Assembly: GCA_945890595.1 (NCBI GenBank)
Contig: CAMDCQ010000130.1
Span: 1-6,689, forward strand
Length of the DNA stretch: 6,689 bases
Source: Chitinophaga pinensis
GTDB lineage: Bacteria; Bacteroidota; Bacteroidia; NS11-12g; UBA9320
Direction of reading: 5' to 3'
Under the pieces are notes generated by a model, which saw only the letters and a list, made by a program, of their open reading frames with translations, was not told the origin of the DNA and ran no database searches. Numbering within the stretch: position 1 is the stretch's first letter; each line of letters begins with the position of its first letter. Positions 6,595 through 6,689 of this stretch are shown here, in pieces. The position numbers and the translations under genes were made by a program.

Positions 6595-6689
6595 TTGAAC
6601 AAGGAAGAAGTATACCAAAATTTACTGAAACAAGCCAAATCGCTTGTAGATAAACAGGTAGATGACGTCGCTAATATGGATAATGTCAG
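6595..6689 (+). CDS. GAF-domain protein, probable free methionine-(R)-sulfoxide reductase (3'-truncated)
   Basis: Only the first 31 codons are in the window. They read MNKEEVYQNLL at the start and continue KQAKSLVDKQ to DVANMDNV, resembling the N-terminus of the GAF-fold fRMsr family (MsrC of E. coli begins with a similar MNKTEFY and has a helix before its ANxAN segment). The expected role is cytoplasmic reduction of free methionine-R-sulfoxide with thioredoxin. The frame is closed by TAG at 6571-6573, and the only usual start codon after it is the TTG at 6595, so TTG initiation is proposed. The catalytic cysteines lie outside the window and cannot be checked. The 192-base gap and the hairpin before it suggest that it is not part of the glucan operon. 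Confidence 0.55.
   Translation, partial: MNKEEVYQNLLKQAKSLVDKQVDDVANMDNV

Overview
The window looks like a member of the Bacteroidota, most likely a flavobacterium. It is AT-rich, has tightly packed genes, lacks strong Shine-Dalgarno sites, and carries lipoprotein alpha-glucan enzymes next to a GH65 phosphorylase, as in flavobacterial starch/maltodextrin utilisation loci. Species cannot be read from it.

Layout, all on the plus strand unless stated. (1) Bases 1-1504: the C-terminal two thirds of a GH65 phosphorylase, best called maltose phosphorylase; the 5' end lies outside the window. (2) 1554-3794: a 746-residue GH13 lipoprotein with N-terminal beta-domains, including a CBM48/AMPK-type glycogen-binding module, and an unusual Gln in place of the His of conserved region IV. 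(3) About 3797-5011: a multi-pass GT87 (DUF2029) glycosyltransferase whose reading frame has no ATG, GTG or TTG early enough to include its first membrane helix. (4) 5008-6402: a compact 464-residue GH13 lipoprotein whose ATG overlaps the previous stop by four bases. (5) 6403-6594: a spacer holding a long imperfect hairpin and a possible minus-strand 28-residue membrane peptide. (6) 6595 to the end: the first 31 codons of a GAF-domain protein resembling free methionine-(R)-sulfoxide reductase, apparently starting at TTG; it is probably a separate unit.

Proposed joint role (inference from families and order): the two lipoprotein amylases cut alpha-glucans outside the cytoplasm, transporters outside the window import the products, and the GH65 enzyme phosphorolyses maltose in the cytoplasm to glucose and beta-glucose-1-phosphate, which a beta-phosphoglucomutase (not in this window) would convert to glucose-6-phosphate. 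The GT87 transferase is the odd member: a glycan-building enzyme placed between, and physically coupled to, glycan-degrading ones. I found no CRISPR array, mobile element, tRNA or rRNA. No wholly new system is evident; the points most worth checking are the start and role of the GT87 gene, the region IV substitution and the 6403-6594 spacer.
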